Source: GW2011-AR5 sp041645025
GTDB lineage: Archaea; Aenigmatarchaeota; Aenigmatarchaeia; GW2011-AR5
NCBI GenBank assembly: GCA_041645025.1
Contig: JBAZQV010000034.1
Span: 1-10,611, forward strand
DNA length: 10,611 nucleotides
Direction of reading: 5' to 3'
Program-made: the position numbers and the translations under genes
Shown: positions 10,187 to 10,611 of the stretch, one piece after another
Position numbering within the stretch: position 1 is the first letter of the stretch
How the letters are laid out: every line of letters begins with the position of its first letter
Notes under the pieces: generated by a model
What the model was told of the DNA's origin: nothing
Database searches by the model: none
What the model saw: only the letters and a program-made list of their open reading frames with translations

Positions 10187-10611
10187 TGGAAAGCAGAATT
10201 TTCATTATTTCTTCTGCAATGTTTTTGTTTCCGGCTACAAATCCTACAGCACGCTTGTCAGGATCATAATGGCTTGGCTCTAGCCTATCTATTGGTATGA
10301 TTCTGCCCTTGTCCATTTCATAGAAAAGCAGAACCCCGCCCGCCTCTTCCACCAGCAACTTTCCAGCAGCCCAGTCCCATGGTGACTGAAGGGGCTGAAC
10401 AAGAGCATCTGCTTTGCCACAAGCAACAAGCCCCAGGGAAAGCGCGCACGAGCCATTTCCATTTATTGTCCTGGTCGCATCACCCAGTTTTGTTAATAAT
10501 TTGTTGTGAACAGGATATTTTGTAAGAAAATTATCCGGACCGAATATGACATAAGCGTTTTTCAAAACATTGTTAGAAACTTGGCATTTGCTTTTTTTAC
10601 CATTATTCTCA
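10176..10611 (-). CDS. Inositol monophosphatase / fructose-1,6-bisphosphatase family protein, 5' part beyond the window
   Basis: This is the C-terminal domain of an IMPase-family metal-dependent phosphatase. GSCALSLGLVACGKADALVQ matches the family GSAAL...AxGrxDA segment. WDWAAGKLLVEEAGGVLLF, encoded near 10332-10385, is the C-terminal signature WDxAAGxLLxEEAGG, whose Asp is a metal ligand. The N-terminal metal site (EE...DPLDGT) is missing because the gene continues past the right edge; the frame is open there, so the TTG at 10565 is not its start. Archaeal members often act on both inositol-1-phosphate and fructose-1,6-bisphosphate, serving phospholipid head-group or solute synthesis and gluconeogenesis; the substrate cannot be told from this part. 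The tail shares 11 bp with the convergent nucleotidyltransferase gene. Confidence 0.88.
   Translation of the reverse strand, partial: ENNGKKSKCQVSNNVLKNAYVIFGPDNFLTKYPVHNKLLTKLGDATRTINGNGSCALSLGLVACGKADALVQPLQSPWDWAAGKLLVEEAGGVLLFYEMDKGRIIPIDRLEPSHYDPDKRAVGFVAGNKNIAEEIMKILLSIKA

Noticed and set aside
10566..10611. TTG 10565 as start of the IMPase gene
   Set aside because: The frame is open to the window edge and the N-terminal catalytic half of the family is missing, so the gene continues outside.
1..10611. CRISPR array, tRNA or rRNA genes
   Set aside because: No regularly spaced direct repeats and no cloverleaf or rRNA-like sequence were seen on either strand by eye.

Overview
The window looks archaeal. 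Most genes are preceded by a TATA-like box (TTTATAAA, TTTATATA or TTTAAAT type) about 22-29 nt before the start codon, so many transcripts should be leaderless. The gene set is also archaeal: a non-discriminating type glutamyl-tRNA synthetase, a form III RuBisCO, a HemK2/Mtq2-type methyltransferase, a TGS-domain GTPase, an archaeal FAD-synthetase-like nucleotidyltransferase and an IMPase/FBPase-family phosphatase. The compact layout, moderate AT-richness and many small unrecognised proteins would fit a DPANN lineage. That assignment is an inference; no rRNA or other marker in the window fixes it.

Layout. At 1-363 (+) is the C-terminal end of a beta-rich protein. It meets a minus-strand block (about 378-3414) of small unknown proteins, a zinc-ribbon protein, two membrane proteins (one only 52 aa) and, at the upstream end, a TGS GTPase. 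A stand-alone CheY-like receiver (3492-3887, +) is divergent from the GTPase and converges on the HemK2-like methyltransferase, overlapping it by 62 bp. The methyltransferase follows a frameshifted small gene, and gltX (4825-6462, +) is divergent from that pair. Two unknown genes (6603-7010 + and 7013-7498 -) converge with 2 bp between them. A 240-bp intergenic region then holds a strikingly structured 134-nt element, followed by form III RuBisCO (7739-9055, +). Next comes an AbrB/PIN toxin-antitoxin pair with a palindromic operator candidate. A cytidylyltransferase-fold gene overlaps the toxin gene by 8 bp, and the 3' part of an IMPase gene lies on the minus strand at the right edge.

Functionally the window mixes translation genes (GluRS, release-factor methylation, possibly the TGS GTPase), metabolism (RuBisCO of the archaeal nucleoside/AMP salvage type, flavin or nucleotidyl transfer, inositol or fructose bisphosphate dephosphorylation) and signalling or stress genes (receiver, toxin-antitoxin). 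Apart from the TA pair and perhaps the gene downstream of it, these are not one pathway; the genes mostly have separate promoters.

The most unusual object is the multi-stem element at 7554-7687: a 12-bp outer stem, an 8x8 internal loop, a 15-position stem and a three-way junction carrying two perfect hairpins of 11 and 12 bp. I cannot match it to a known RNA class. Other points: two clear and one possible +1 C-terminal frameshifts in small genes, a 20-bp palindrome at a convergent gene boundary, and palindromes overlapping or abutting TATA boxes at 3461-3474 and 9095-9112.
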